Shown piece after piece: positions 21,590 through 34,393 of a DNA stretch of 64,000 nucleotides. The first letter of the stretch is position 1. Each line of letters starts with the position of its first letter. The stretch comes from Eublepharis macularius (Eukaryota > Chordata > Lepidosauria > Squamata > Eublepharidae), in NCBI RefSeq assembly GCF_028583425.1, contig NC_072805.1, positions 17,432,001 through 17,496,000 of the forward strand. The letters run 5' to 3'. The notes under the pieces were generated by a model. The model did no database searches. It was not told where the DNA came from and saw only the letters and a program-made list of their open reading frames with translations. The translations under genes were made by a program, and so were the position numbers.

Positions 21590-24500
21590 ATGGTGGCTGA
21601 ATTGTCAGAGTATGAACACCACAGAAAGGATGTCTTTTGACATTTTTTAAAAAATACTTTAACAGTGATCTCATGCTGTGGAGAAGCCCTCAGTAACGTC
21701 AGTATGGTTGGAAGGAATCGGGACACCAAGAAAAAGAGGTGAGATCTCTTCTTATATCTTCTGTATATTTAAGCCTTTCAGGATTGGTCCCATGCTGGGG
21801 AGAAGTCTTTAGTATTGTCAGGATGTTTGCAATGGATGGCAACACAACCGAAATGGAAGTAAGGTCTCTGGATAACTTTTTGACTTTTAAGCTTTCAGTA
21901 GCAGTCCCATCCTTTGGAGATGCCCTCAGTAGTGTTAGTATGGTTTCAAGAGATTTGAACATGAGAGAACAAGAGGCAAGATCTCTGGATGTCTTATTTA
22001 CATTTAAACCTTTCAGGATTGGTCTCATCTCTGGGAGAAAGCGTCATTCATGAGAAGATGGTTTCAAAGGTTCCGAACCCCACGGACAAGGAGCTAAGAT
22101 CTCTAGATGTCTTCTATACATTTAAGCCTTTCAGGATTGGTCCCATCCATGGGAGGTGACTTCAGTTGTGTGAGGATGGTTGCAAGGAATCTGAACACCA
22201 CGGACAACGAGATAAGATCTCTGGATGTCTTCGATACATTTAAACCTTTCAGGATTTGTCCCAATCCTGGGAAAAGGCCTCAGTCATGTGAAGATGGTTG
22301 CAAGGGAACTGAACAAACAGAAATGGAAATAAGATCTCTGGATGTCTTTGATACATTTAAGCCTTTCAGGATTGGTCCCATCCCTGGAAGAAGGCCTCAG
22401 TCATGTGAAGATGGTTGCAAGGGATCTGAACACCATGGACAACGAGGTAAGATCTCTGAATGTCTTCTGTACATTTAAGCCTTTCAGGATTGGTCCCATC
22501 CCTGGAAGAAGGCCTCAGTCATGTGAAGATGGTTGCAAGGGATCTGAACACCACGGACAACGAGGTAAGATCTCTGAATGTCTTCTATTCATTTAAGCCT
22601 TTCAGGATTGGTCCCATCCCTGGAAGAAGGCCTCTGTCATGTGAAGATGGTTGCAAGGGATCTGAACACCACGGACAACGAGGTAAGATCTCTGGATGTC
22701 TTCTATACATTTAAGCCTTTCAGGATTGGTCCCATCCCTGGAAGAAGGCCTCAGTCATGTGAAGAGGGTTGCAAGGGATCTGAACACCATGGACAACGAG
22801 GTAAGATCTCTGGATGTCTTCGATACATTTAAACCTTTCAGGATTTGTCCCAATCCTGGGAGAAGGCCTCAGTCATAATAGGATGGTTGCAAGGAATCTG
22901 AAAAGCATGGAAAAGGAGGTTAGATCCCTGGATGTCTTCGATACATTTAAGCCTTTCAGCATTTGTCCCAATCATGGGAGGAGGCCTCAGTCATGTGAAG
23001 ATGGTTGCAAGGGATCTGAACACCACAGAAAAGGAGGTAAGATCTTTCAATATTTTTTTTACATTTAAGCCTGTCAGGATTGGTCCCTTAGCTGGGAGAA
23101 GGCTTCAGTCATGAGAAGATGGTTGCAAGGGAACTGAACAAACAGAAATGGAAATAAGATCTCTGGATGTCTTCGATACATTTAAGCCTTTCAGGATTGG
23201 TCCCATCCCTGGAAGAAGGCCTCAGTCATGTGAAGGTGGTTGCAAGGGATCTGAACACCATGGACAACGAGATAAGATCTCTGAATGTCTTCTGTACATT
23301 TAAGCCTTTCAGGATTGGTCCCATCCCTAGAAGAAGGCCTCAGTCATGTGAAGATGATTGCAAGGGATCTGAACACCACGGACAACGAGGTAAGATCTCT
23401 GAATGTCTTCTATACATTTAAGCCTTTCAGAATTGGTCCCATCCCTGGAAGAAGGCCTCTGTCATGTGAAGAGGGTTGCAAGGGATCTGAACACCACGGA
23501 CAACGAGGTAAGATCTCTGGATGTCTTCTATACATTTAAGCCTTTCAGGTTTGGTCCCATCCCTGGAAGAAAGCCTCAGTCATGTGAAGATGGTTGCAAG
23601 GAATCTGAACACCACAGACAATGAGGTAAGATCTCTAGATGTCTTTTGTACATTTAAGCATTTCAAGATTTGTCCCAATCCTCGGAGAAGGCCTCAGTCA
23701 TATGAGGATGGTAGCAAGGGATCTGAACAACACGGAAAAGGAGGTAAGATCTCTGTATATCTTCGATACATTTAAGCCTTTCAGGATTTGTCCTATACCT
23801 TGGAGAAGACCTCAGGTATTTGAAGATTGTTGCAAGGGATCTGAACACCGCAGACTAAGAGGTAAGATCTCTTCTTATATCTTCTCTGTATTTAAGTCTT
23901 TCAGAAATGGTTCCATGCCAGGGAGAAGCCCTTAGTCCTCTCCTCATGTTTGCAACAGAGTGAACACCACGTAGTATCAGGTATCAGGAGATTAAATCTT
24001 GGGATATGTTTTTTATCTTTAAGACTTTCAGCTTCAGTCCTATTTGGTGTCAAGCCTTCAGTCCTTTTAACATGGTTGTAAGGGATCTGAACACTATGGA
24101 AAAGGAGGCATGACCTCTGGAGATCTTTTTCACATTTCATTCTTTCAGCTGCTATCCCATCAAATGGTGATACCCTCCGTTTTCTCTTTATGGTTTCAAA
24201 TGATATGAATCTGACATATAAGGAGGTGAGACCTCTGGATATCCTTTTTACTTTTAAGTTTTCAGCAGCAGTTGCAGGCTTTGGAGAAACCTTCAGCTTG
24301 GTCAATATGGTCAGAGGGGATCTGAATACCACAGAACAGAAGGTAAAGTATTTTCTTACATCTTTTGTATAGTTCAGCCTTTCAGAAGAGGTCCCATCAG
24401 CCAGCATATTTGCGATGGGTCTGAACACTATGGATGTAAAGTCTCTGGATATCTTCTTTACATCTAGTCCTTTCAGCAGTGGTCCCATGATGAGGATAAG

Positions 24501-24665
24501 CCCTCAGTCCTGTCACAATATTTGCTAGGGATCTGAACACCATGGATGAGAACGTAAAACCTCTTGGTATCTTTTTTCTGTTTTGGCCTTGCAGCAGCCG
24601 TCTTATTCTGGGGAGAAACCCTCAGTCTGCCGAACATGGGTATTTTCCACATAGGAGGTTAAAAC
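21590..24665 (+). repeat. 118-bp satellite, block 1 (about 26 units)
   Basis: Consecutive units are spaced at exactly 118 bp over much of 22342-23639 and are more than 90 percent alike there. They become more diverged toward both edges. A unit reads 'gtaagatctctggatgtctt', an AT-rich middle, 'taagcctttcaggattggtc', 'aaggcctcagtcatgtgaag' and 'gggatctgaacaccacgg'. GAGGTAAGA and CTTTCAG, resembling a splice donor and acceptor, occur once per unit. The better-conserved core suggests recent local homogenisation. The chained open frames on both strands are a property of the repeat and not independent genes. Confidence 0.9.
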
Positions 24666-24959
24666 CCGTGTTTATAAGTACTCGCTCCAATTGACTTTGA
24701 TTCATCTTGGGCTTCCTGCTTCCACTTTGTATGGCACTGATTTGATTTGGTGACTGGTTTTTCTTTCCAGACATTCGACAAATGTTCTTTGCTGTTTCGG
24801 GCTTTCTATGGTTTGCAGTCCACCTTGTTTATTTAACTTTCTTTTCTTCTTTCTTTCTTTGCTATGACATTAACCAAAGTATTCTGTGGAGCCCGCATTG
24901 TCTGTGGAAGTGTTTGGTTTCTTCAGGATATGTGGGGTATATAACAGTCTTCCTTCCTG

Positions 24960-25676
24960 CCATTTTGTCCCCTTCCAGATCATGGATGGATTCCCCAAAG
25001 ACTCTGTTTCCCACACTGTATTGGTGCAGTGGATGGTACACACATTGCCATCAGACAACACGACTAGTACAGTCATAGCAAAAAGTACAGTTCTGTTCCT
25101 CTCCAGGGGACTGTGGACCACACAGGCCGGTTCATAGACGAAGATGTCAGCTGGAGCAGCCGAAACAACGATGTGTTTGTTTTTGCAAACTCTGTCATAT
25201 GCACCACCACGGACTCTGGTTTATTCTTGTCCAGGAATCCAACCCTGAACCTGAAGGGAGCTGCTGTTCCACCACTGATCATGTCGGATGCTGCCTACCC
25301 TATGCAGAAATGGCTCATGCAGCCATATGGAAATGGAAGACCCAGGAATCCTCAGGATAGGCACTTTGACTATGCTCTTGTGAGGGCACGGAATGTGGTG
25401 GAATGTACTTTCAGACATTTAAAAAGATGCTGGTGCTGCCTCTCCTAGAGACATACAGTTTTTGAAGGGATTGTCAGAAGCATAGTAATGGCTTGCGTGA
25501 TTCTGCACAACATGTGCAAGATGAAGAGAGATGCTGTTTTTTGGAACTGCTCTTGGCTACAGCAGACAGGAACACTTGGAAAAGATGAAGGAAGTGTGGG
25601 AGGTTCTCTCTCTATATATGGAACATACTTGAGACTTACGTTGATGCTTAACACGGAGGGCAGGTTATTGGTCTGA
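24960..25676 (+). pseudogene. Harbinger DDE transposase (HARBI1-like), inactivated
   Basis: One frame contains all three catalytic positions. The first Asp is in 'HCIGAVDGTHIAIRQ' (codon 25032-25034), the second in 'IMSDAAYPMQKWLM' (25287-25289) and the Glu in 'RNVVECTFRHLKRC' (25401-25403). The C-terminal 'MACVILHNMC' motif of DDE_Tnp_4 follows. That frame is interrupted by TAG at 25065-25067 and 25446-25448. Downstream, AATAAA at 25698-25703 suits a polyadenylation signal. The N-terminal part of the protein is not recognisable upstream. The family cuts and pastes DNA with a Myb-like partner that binds the ends. Confidence 0.75.
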
Positions 25677-26146
25677 TGTCTGATTGGAAAACCTTTCAAT
25701 AAAAGCTGTGTGCTTGAACAATGCTTCTGTCTAGTTGCTGCTGAGGCATCAGGGATGGGTGAGGAGATTCTCATGTTCAGCCTCCCACACACAGGGAATT
25801 TTCAAACCAGGCACCCCATAAAGTAATTGCTGTGGCTGATCTGTCTTCTCCATTTACAGCACACCAGTAAGGTTTGTGGTAAACTGTGGGTAGAGGGCAA
25901 GTGATGGTTGAAATAGTCCCCTCCATTGCCAGGGTCACCGAAGCAGGCTTCACACAACTTTGGAGCTGCTAAATTGATGTTTTCCAACAGTAAAACAGAA
26001 ACAGGTAACATTCACAAACAACGTACAGTTCTATTTTCACTCTATCAATGTGATCTTTTCCCACTACTTTTCATAGTACTAGGTCATCTGCCTATGTTGT
26101 TGATCCCATTGATTTTTCATAGTGAAAAGATGAAATGATCACTCAG

Positions 26147-26581
26147 TTATGTTAAGTACAGTATTCTCATATCATTCCTGAAATGGTACAGTAGTCCCTC
26201 ACCGCACAATGTCAACATCTGGGCTTGCTGAGATCTGGAAAGCACACGAGGGGTAGATTGTTCCCACACAGTAGGAGGATCATCCGGACTGGCTGGTTGA
26301 TATAGTGATTCCCTCTGTTCCAGAACCATACGCTCTGTGGGGCTATTTAATGCTTTCACTGCATTTACCAGAACATCCATGTTCTGTGTCATGGATTCCT
26401 GGAAGAACTTTCTGGCCTGACGTGCCTCCAGGATTAGGTCTTCGTGGCGTCTTCTCGCCTCCTCCAGCAGCTGTGTGCACCTCCGCTGCTCTGCTTCAAA
26501 TGCTTGCCTGTGCCTCCTGTTGGTTTCCTGCTCTTCCATGGCACATTGTGACGGCATCTTCTTGACCACTTTGGTCAGCAA
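26147..26581 (-). pseudogene. Harbinger Myb/SANT-like protein, C-terminal coiled-coil exon
   Basis: The frame is rich in Glu, Arg and Gln ('EEQETNRRHRQAFEAEQRR', 'LLEEARRRHEDLILEARQA') and predicts a long alpha-helical coiled coil. This is the usual C-terminal half of Harbinger Myb-like proteins, ahead of a short tail. It is intact over 144 codons, although upstream exons are damaged. It converges with the transposase on the opposite strand. Confidence 0.6.
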
Positions 26582-26589
26582 TGCAGCCT

Positions 26590-26860
26590 GTCACTTGCCG
26601 TTGTGGACATTCTCAAAACATGTTGCAGGTGAAAACTGGGCCACATTCTGCAGAGGGGCAGGTCTGGGTAGAGTTGAGGTACTTTCTACAACAAAAAGCA
26701 GTGAAATAGTTGAGGGGGAGGCGGGGAGACCACTGGAAAGGTTATTTTTCTCCAGTTGCTTACCTGCTTGTGCATTGCTGTTTTCAGTTGTTTCTTCCAC
26801 ATCCTCTAAAAATTGTGTTTCATCCACATCTGTTGTAACATAGCAGAAACAGGAATACAT
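26590..26860 (-). pseudogene. Harbinger Myb-like protein, acidic linker exon
   Basis: Contains 'DVDETQFLEDVEETTENS', an acidic serine/threonine-rich stretch of the type that links the Myb domain to the coiled coil in these proteins. Exon limits are not certain. Confidence 0.4.
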
Positions 26861-27289
26861 TAATTTGGGGAAGGGGATATTTTAGACACTGCAGCTTCTC
26901 AACCGGCTTACAGCTGCACCTGTTATTTGAAAGAAAAGGTAACTCTTGGTTCTGATGGAAGAGAAGCAGTCATTCTTGCTGTTCCCAAGAGAGTGCATGC
27001 ATACACACTAAAGAGTGTGCTTTTCTGGGTGTCCTGTGGGTGGGGGGTGGGGGAAGAGAAGAATCATGTGATCAGATCTCATAGGGGTATGATACCTGCA
27101 GCACTGATGGAGCTCATAAGTACATGTCTGCACAGTCAGTTTACACACACACACACACATACACCATTTATGGAAAGGTAGGAATGATGGCTGGAGGCAA
27201 CTGATCACTCACATAATAAGGAGTAAGGTGTGGGCTCATTAATATCAGGGCCTGTAGTGAGTGTAGGGTTTCTCAAGAAAGAAATGCAC

Positions 27290-27480
27290 GCTTACCATCT
27301 TCTGCATTCTGTTCTGTGGTTTGGAGTAGAGATGTCACATTAGATGCAGTATCTGTTGCAGTATCTGGACCCTCCAGAGAGCACCTAGGCAACAGGTTAT
27401 GGAGAACCACAGTTATAGGAAGTGAAAGGAACATTTCCCCCCACCCTTCTTCCCAGACTTTACTTTCCCCCATATGTGCC
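27290..27480 (-). pseudogene. Harbinger Myb-like protein, middle exon
   Basis: 'EGPDTATDTASNVTSLL' and 'EQNAEDG' form a short low-complexity open segment between the Myb domain and the acidic exon. It is assigned by position and composition only. Confidence 0.3.
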
Positions 27481-28380
27481 TGTCACCTCCCAAACTGACA
27501 TCCCACAACTCATTCCCGGCAGCCAGCCACCATGCCCAGTAATCCAGTATTTAAAAAGCACTTCTTTGCGTTTGTGGAGGTAGAGGAGCTGATGTCCTGA
27601 AGCTGTTACTTGGCTCGCTGAAGACTGGAGAGATGAATCTATGGCTAAATTAACTTCCTATGTGCATAATAGACCAACCTTAGAATTTCAGAATTCTAAG
27701 AATTCTTAGAATTTTGACTATGTAGCTGAAATTAAGAAAAACTAAGAATAGTTATTATGGAAGCAGACTAATTAGAAAATTAACATTAAATTTGAATAGG
27801 TGACAGAGGTTATTGAAATACTGTTTATTATAAGCCTTAGATTTTCCAGAATGGAAACACATATTATTTAACTCGACTAGTTTAGTATAGTTAGTATAGT
27901 TTGGTGCATTGTAGTATAGTAATGAAATGTATAGATCATGGTGTGTTCAGAGCTATTGAATGGGTATAGCGGTAAATATAGTCAAATACTTTAGAATAAT
28001 AATTTTGGTTTAACAGCAAGACACAGTGGAAGAGAGAGGAAATGTCCCTGAGAATGGTTGTTGTGGGCTTGAATATAATATTCAAATGATGTATAGTGAT
28101 CGTCTTCTTAGATAATCTGTGTAAAGGGCATCTTAATTTCCCCCCAGCGTGATGAGTATTTCTGTTTTTCCTTTTCTTTCCTGTATCTCCTTTGTTGTTT
28201 AGAAAATAAAAAGAAATTTAAAAAAAAGAAAATTAACTTTTTAAAATGTTGACTATAAAATGTTGAGTATAAAATCTTGAGTATAAGTAAGAAAGAACAT
28301 GGGCAGGAGTAATATTTTGTAGCTTAAATGTGCTGTTATATTTTCTGTATGTTTCTTCATGTTAATTGTCTTTTTCTTTT

Positions 28381-28510
<130 letters not shown>

Positions 28511-28579
28511 AAATTACCAGATTGTGTGTAAAGATCCTTCAATTACATTGTCCTGCTGTAGGTTGGCAATGGGCACTGC

Positions 28580-28990
28580 TTACAAGGAAAGGCTTCTGGT
28601 GATGTGGTGGGGCTTGAGACAGGCATCCCCCCTCAGGATCCAGGGCAACCGCTGGTAGAAGAAGCATGTAGATGGAGAGTTCCTGGACTGGCTATTGTGG
28701 GTGGCAAACCACTTATACTCCTCTTGCATAGCTTTTGTTTTAGTGCAAGACTCCAAGGCTGCCCAGCTGTGCCCTCTCGCCACCATCTGCTCTGCTATTC
28801 GCTCAAATATTCCTGTGCGATACAGACAGGGCCTCCAGGACCTTTCCCTCCCCTCATAGCTCCAGGAGATCCAGTGTCTCCTGCTCATGACAGGAGACAC
28901 CTCCGCCACCATCAGCCCTTTGAGCAGCCATCTCTGGGATCCTGCTTGTTCTCGGGCGCAGAAGAAAATGGCACCAAGGAGTAGAAAGAA
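28580..28990 (-). pseudogene. Harbinger Myb/SANT-like DNA-binding domain, inactivated
   Basis: The start 'MAAQRADGGGGVSCHEQET' is followed by 'LDLLEL', a TGA where the conserved Trp is expected, then 'LEALSVSHRNI'. After a frame change comes 'FERIAEQMVARGHSWAALES', then 'TKTKAMQEEYKWF' and the 'ILRGDA' end of the domain. This is the trihelix/MADF-like Myb fold that binds Harbinger ends. At least one stop and one frameshift inactivate it. Confidence 0.7.
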
Positions 28991-29090
28991 AAGGATTCTG
29001 GTACCAATAATGAAGCTCCATTATTAGACCTCTGCAGTCATGTGATCTTGACTGGGGCGAGGGGATCAATCTAGCGAGCAGGACTCCACT

Positions 29091-30534
29091 GCTGCCACAT
29101 TCACCATTTTATGAGCCCTCTCAAAATGGAACCTGGGAAAGGCATTGAACTATAATGCTAATAAATAAAATCTTCAACCAGAAGGGCATGAATGTGGGCA
29201 CCCGCAACCTGTGAACCAATGTCTTTTTATCGCATGGGCCAAATCAATGCTGCAGCGTTACAGCCTTCAAAAATAAAATAAAGTTAGGGGTGAGGGGGCT
29301 ACCTTTGATTGTGGTCTGCTTAGACAATACTAAAAAGTAAAGCCAAGATAGGAGTTTGCAGTAATGTTCCAGCATTACTAACCTTTCTTTTAAATAAAAA
29401 AGCCAAGAAAGAGGTGTAGAGAACTGGGGAGGGGGAGTGGCTTCCGGCAGGTGGCCTACCAGTCAGCACCTGAGGAATGGCAAGGGGGGAGGGGAAACGA
29501 GGAGCACAACCGGAATAAGAGTTCTGGGCTTAGATAAAGACACTTTAAGGATAGCTTAAAAGAGGATTATAAATAAGTCGCAGTGTTATCCAAATGGGAG
29601 GTCTCCTTAATAGTTGGGGGAATTAACATTAAAGAAGCACTGAGAGGGAGTAACTGGGATTCTCCTCCTATGTATACCAGGATTATCCCCTTAGAGAACT
29701 CAAATAAATAGGCAGATGTTCAACAGGAAAGGTTTTTATTACAAGAGAAATAAAAAGAGCACTCAAACAAGATCAAAACACACACGGCACTCGCACAGAG
29801 CTAATTAAGAAAACAGTGAGGAAATGGGAAAGCAGTTATGGAGGAAGGGCGATAATTACTAGTCTTAAAGAGGATGAGGTCTGTGGAGGAGCAGCAAATC
29901 AACCAGTGTTTCATAGAGAGTAGAAGCCCAAACTCATTGGTGGGGCTTGGATGGGTACAAAGGCGCACACACACACCGAGCACATGGCTGGGAAGCTCAG
30001 TTATAGGGCAAAACATTCCCTGGGACAATGCTGATGTCTTGCTCCCCAAAACAACAGCTTAATGGCTCATCCAGAGGTAGGACAATAAATTGGGAGAGGT
30101 TTGATATGACTATTTGGAACAGTCTGTGAGTAAAAATAATGCTTGATGGTAAGTACTGGATGGGAAGGCTTTCAGATGCGCTGAAAAACTTTGATTAGGT
30201 ACATGGGAGAGGTGAGGTAGAGAAAGGTGTTGATGGGATCAGGCAGGGAGGTTTCTCAGGAAACTTTGTTATCTCTGCTTTTCTCTGGGGCGTGGAGGCC
30301 ATCAGTCAGTCATCCCTCCTCTGATTCACACCTTGATAGATTTCCAGTCTCCAGGCCAGCGGGCATCTGCTCTACCTTGGGCCAGGCAGTGCTCAGGACT
30401 TATGGCAAGGGGTTTATAATATTCCATATCTATAAACTGCCCTTACAGTGTGGGGAGGGGGGTCTGACTGCTAACAGCAGTACGTGCACAGGGGAAAATG
30501 GGGGAAAGCTGGAGAAAATTCTGCATCATGTCTT
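29091..30534. other. no recognised gene; possible LTR-like fragment on the minus strand
   Basis: The part 29690-30060 has the look of a terminal repeat on the minus strand (AATAAA-like signals near 29735-29755), but no family or duplication could be assigned. Nothing else is recognised. Confidence 0.3.
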
Positions 30535-31140
30535 CTTTTCATGTACAGACCTCTGGAGATCATGAGAAGTAGAACTGAATCTGAACAGCTGCCATTTGAC
30601 TGTGCCAAAAACACCATGGTTGCAAGGAATGGGGACACCAAGGAAGAAGAGGCAAGATCTCGAGATATCTCCTTTATATTCGGGGTTTTCAGCAGCAGTC
30701 CCATGCTGGGGTCAGCCCTCATTCCTGTCAGCATGGTTCCAAGAGGTCTGAACACCAAGGACACGAAGGTAAGATTTTGGATATCTTCTTTACATTCAGC
30801 ATACCAATGCTGGGGAGAGGCCCTCAGTCTTGTCAGCGTGGTCGCAAGCGATCTGAACAGTATGTACAAGGAGATAAAATGTCTGGATAGCTTCTTTACA
30901 CTTAAGCCTTCCAGCAGCAGTCCCACGCTAGGGGGAAAAAAATCCTCAGTCCTGTCAACGTGGTTGCAAGGGATCTGAATACCATGAACAAGAAGGTAAG
31001 CACCAATGCATATCTTCTTTCAGCCGCAGTCCCATGCTGAGGACAAGCGCTTAGTCCTGTCAATGTCATTGCAAGGGATGTAAATTGAGGTAAGTCCTTT
31101 GGGTATCTTATTTACATTTAAGCCATTTGGAATGAAAAGG
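30535..31140 (+). repeat. 118-bp satellite, block 2 (about 5 units, diverged)
   Basis: Units with 'gttttcagcagcagtcccat', 'gtcagcatggttccaag', 'ctgaacaccaagga' and 'aaggtaagatttt' match the satellite on either side. Block 2 was probably joined to block 1 before the Harbinger region was inserted. Confidence 0.75.
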
Positions 31141-31990
31141 CTGTTCTAGCAAAAAATGACTTGTTCGTATAAAATAACAGATATATTCACCTGTTGAATT
31201 TCTACTTAGCTATGACTCATGGCTTTGGTAGAGAAATTCAGAGTGTGACCCTGTTCAGCAACTGGTCTGCAATGTCAACATTCTGGCAGTCAGCAGTATT
31301 TGCTCGAATTCCTTTTTGTGGTTTCTCTGTTGTGTTGCTGTCATGAACTTGGTTTTGAACAAGTTCTATGAGTTGCTGCCATGATGCCACAAGACTGAAC
31401 AAAGATTCCTTGTATTTTGCCCTTTGCCTAAAATGCCTATCAAACCCTGAGCAGAGCAAGTGTTGACATCTAGGCTTTAAACTGCTCTTTCCCATTCAGT
31501 CTGGAGAAGCAGGAGTCAAAGCTAAGCATGATGTAACAAGCCCTGATTGCAGGGACTCTGTTTATTTACACCTTGTTGCAAAGCTCTTGGCTAACCAACA
31601 GCATGACTCTATACAGTTTCTCCAGTTTAATGGCCAAATCAAATGAGATGCTGGCAGTTTAGTGTCTAGAGATCTCACCATTTTTTTTTAATTCATTTTT
31701 CAGGCATCGTTCATTTCAGCCTTCCCTGCCGTGATGTTGTCCTGACCAGAAGCGACCCCAAGGAGCCACTGTTTACCCTGACAGGGAATATGGGATTAGA
31801 TGCACACCCACATGCCCACCTGCCCCCTCCCCTCAACTGGGATATCACTTTCTCTAAGCCCTCTAATAGGAGACCTATCTGGAGGCCACCTTCTAACAAC
31901 AATTAGATACCATAAAGGAAAAATCTACAATCCTTAAACTTCAGCATTCTTTTGTCCTCCTAATCGGTCCATTCACTGTATCGGGATTGT
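31141..31990. other. stretch with no recognised gene
   Basis: An 85-codon open frame on the minus strand (31495-31238) includes 'FDRHFRQRAKYKESLFSL'. I do not recognise it and see no splice or promoter context. It could be a transposon remnant. Confidence 0.3.
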
Positions 31991-31992
31991 AG

Positions 31993-32160
31993 TCACAGAA
32001 CTGCCTTCCACAGAGCACTGGTCCACTGCTCTTCGACCTCATGGGGTTCTCCAAGGTCTCAGAATGGGACCTTCCCTGCTGGCTACCTGGGAACTTAACC
32101 ACTGGTGCTGGGGATTGAACCTGGGACCCTTGACTACTAGTAACAAATCCATCTGTTATG
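31993..32160 (-). mobile_element. tRNA-headed SINE, reverse orientation
   Basis: The minus strand reads 'ggtcccaggttcaatcccc', a B-box-like tRNA segment, with the same body as 2631-2940 and 35476-35664. Confidence 0.55.
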
Positions 32161-32217
32161 CCAATTCAAGTCAGTATTTGAATAAATTTGTAGCCCAAAA
32201 TCATGCTGCAAATAACA

Positions 32218-32395
32218 TTTACTTATTTAGCCCTTTTTTCTCCACAATGCAGACCTGCAGCAGCTTACAGAAGCATTCTCCCTTTCTCCAGTTTATCCTC
32301 ACAACAACCACCCTGTGAGGTAGGTTAGGCTGAGAGAGAATGACTGGATGGCAGAGTGGGGTTTTGATTTGGGGTCTCCCAGATCCTGGAAAATA
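32218..32395 (-). mobile_element. SINE fragment, reverse orientation
   Basis: 'tatcctcacaacaaccaccc' and 'gtgaggtaggttaggctga' are the middle of the SINE family seen at 45024-45272. Confidence 0.55.
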
Positions 32396-32399
32396 GAGA

Positions 32400-34120
32400 C
32401 GATGAGAATGAGGAAGGTCCCCATTGAGGGGAATGGCAGGGTAGAAATGAGCTTTACTTCATGATTTTTCAACTGGTAATTGACATACCGAGAGATACAT
32501 GTGTATTGATATGTCAATCACTGTTTTAAAAAACTCTCAAAACCCCAGGGTCATAGAATGGCCGCCAAAGGGGCAGAGGAAAAATGGCTGCCCGTGTGGG
32601 CAGGACCAAGAAAATCTAGATTTTCCTTCCCACACAGCAGCCATCGAGGCTTTGTTGTGATCTTTCCCAAAACATTGTAGCAAAGCGGTTTTGGGAAAGA
32701 TTGCAGGAAAGTGGGAACCAGAAGGTGCGCAAGGGGAAGTGAGGAAAACACTGCTTCCCAATAGCATCCAGCCTGGAGCAAATAACTCCCTTGGAAGTGC
32801 CCTCCAAATGGCTGCTCCCCTGGGTCTGTTTACACTGCTGGTTTCCCCCTGAATTCTTTGCCTCCTCTCAGAACACTTTTTGTGCCAACTTTGATCCACC
32901 ACGAGTTTAAAGGAAGTTCCTTCAAAACTTTCAGGAGTACTGGGGGATGGCCCTGTGGACATGTCACTGTGATCTCATCAGGATGCTGATGATGCGTTGT
33001 CTTCTGTTATGATGCACCTCTTGTTCTGTAACAGGGACAGGGCAGCACTGCAACCCCTGAGAGCTGATGGACAAGGTTGTGGGGATGGACAAGCAAGGGC
33101 TCTAGAGGAGAATGTGACTTGCTAGATAGTGGAAACTGAATAGCTTGAGGCCTAGTCCTGCACTGTGAGGTTTGACAGGTGTGCCCCAGAATCCTTGTCA
33201 AAGCACAGAACATGCTAGATAGGAGGTCACCCCTACCTGATCTTCTGGTACTTTGTTGGTGCTGATGCTTGTAAAGATGCTTTTGCTCCAAGCAGTTACT
33301 TGGCTTGTTGAAGACTGGAGAGACGAGTAAAGGGCTCTTGGAAGAAGCAGCCAAAACCTAGAATGTACAAGACAGGTCAGCAGAGTTAAAAAACAGAACC
33401 GAACGCAGGTGGTGCAGAAGAAATGGGAAACTGGAAAGAATACAGATGTGAGGAATTAAGAAAGGATAAGGGCTGGCCAAAGACATTTTGGTAGCTAGAA
33501 GAAAAACACTAGAAAAATATATCATGATGTAAATGAGAATGAAAAGGAGGATGGGGGGCATTGAAAATGGGTCAGACACTGATAAATTAAAAAAAGGAAT
33601 GTGAAAAAGAAGATAAAGTGAAAAGAAGTGAAAGAGAAAGAAAGTAACACGAAGATTGAAGGAAGAATGAAAAGCAAATGTAGAAATCCCAACACCTTCT
33701 GCAACACACAAAATTGTCTCCCGCTTATCACAGGCCTTTTCAGAGCGGCCCCTGATGACGAGGAATGGTCTTTCTGAGAATTTGTGAAGGTGCCCACCAT
33801 ATTGGTCTCCACAGCCATGGAGCTTTGCCGGGCAGGCTTCTTTAACAGGGCATGGGGACAAAACTAAGACATTTATAAGCTGCTTAAGGTTTTAGAAGCG
33901 TGTCAGACTCCTCCCCCTGCAGGGCCCTCCAGCCGTCCTGAGCAGGCCCAGACCAGATGAACCTCAGAATACAGAGAGGAATAGGATTGCCAGCTTCCAA
34001 GTGGGCCACTACGAACCAGAGGACAACCCTGAGTGCAAAGAGCCAGGACGAAATATACAAAACCCAGGGATAAATAGTCAATAGTCAATGAGACCACTTA
34101 ATTACAAAATCCGTTTGTTC
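32400..34120. other. stretch with no recognised gene
   Basis: Contains likely worn repeats near 32540-32960 and an A-rich run near 33520-33670. Open frames of up to 167 codons on the minus strand lie over this A/G-rich tract and show no domain. The phrase 'gaagactggagaga' with neighbours is shared between 33308 and 27620, suggesting another dispersed repeat. Confidence 0.35.
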
Positions 34121-34133
34121 TCAGTTCCTCTTC

Positions 34134-34250
34134 CAAGTGGGGCCTGGAGATCTCTAGGAATTACAACTGATCTCCAGGCAACAGAGATCGGTTCCCCTGG
34201 AGAAAATAGCTGCCTTGGAAGGTGGACGGTATGGCAGCCTTCCTAGGCCT
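34134..34250 (-). mobile_element. TAGGGTTGCC MITE fragment, reversed
   Basis: 'gggcctggagatct', 'attacaactgatctcc' and 'cccctggagaaaata' are the reverse of the standard interior. The ends are worn. Confidence 0.55.
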
Positions 34251-34393
34251 GCAGGGCCCTCCAGCCTTCTTTAATAGGCCCGGACCAGCTGAACCTCAGA
34301 ATACAGAGGGGCAGGTGCTGGGCCTGTAAGGATCTGAGGCGGCTGCTGGCGCCGCTCTGGTCGTGGCCTTGCCCTTCCTCCTTTCCTCACAGC

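Noticed and set aside
29690-30060. Terminal repeat of an LTR element
   Set aside because: AATAAA-like signals suggest it, but neither ends nor a target duplication nor a second copy could be found here.
31238-31495. 85-codon minus-strand frame with a protein-like look
   Set aside because: Not recognised, with no supporting signals; kept only as a note on that stretch.
33358-33861. 167-codon open frame on the minus strand
   Set aside because: Much of it reads an A/G-rich low-complexity tract; no domain and no consistent splice context were found.
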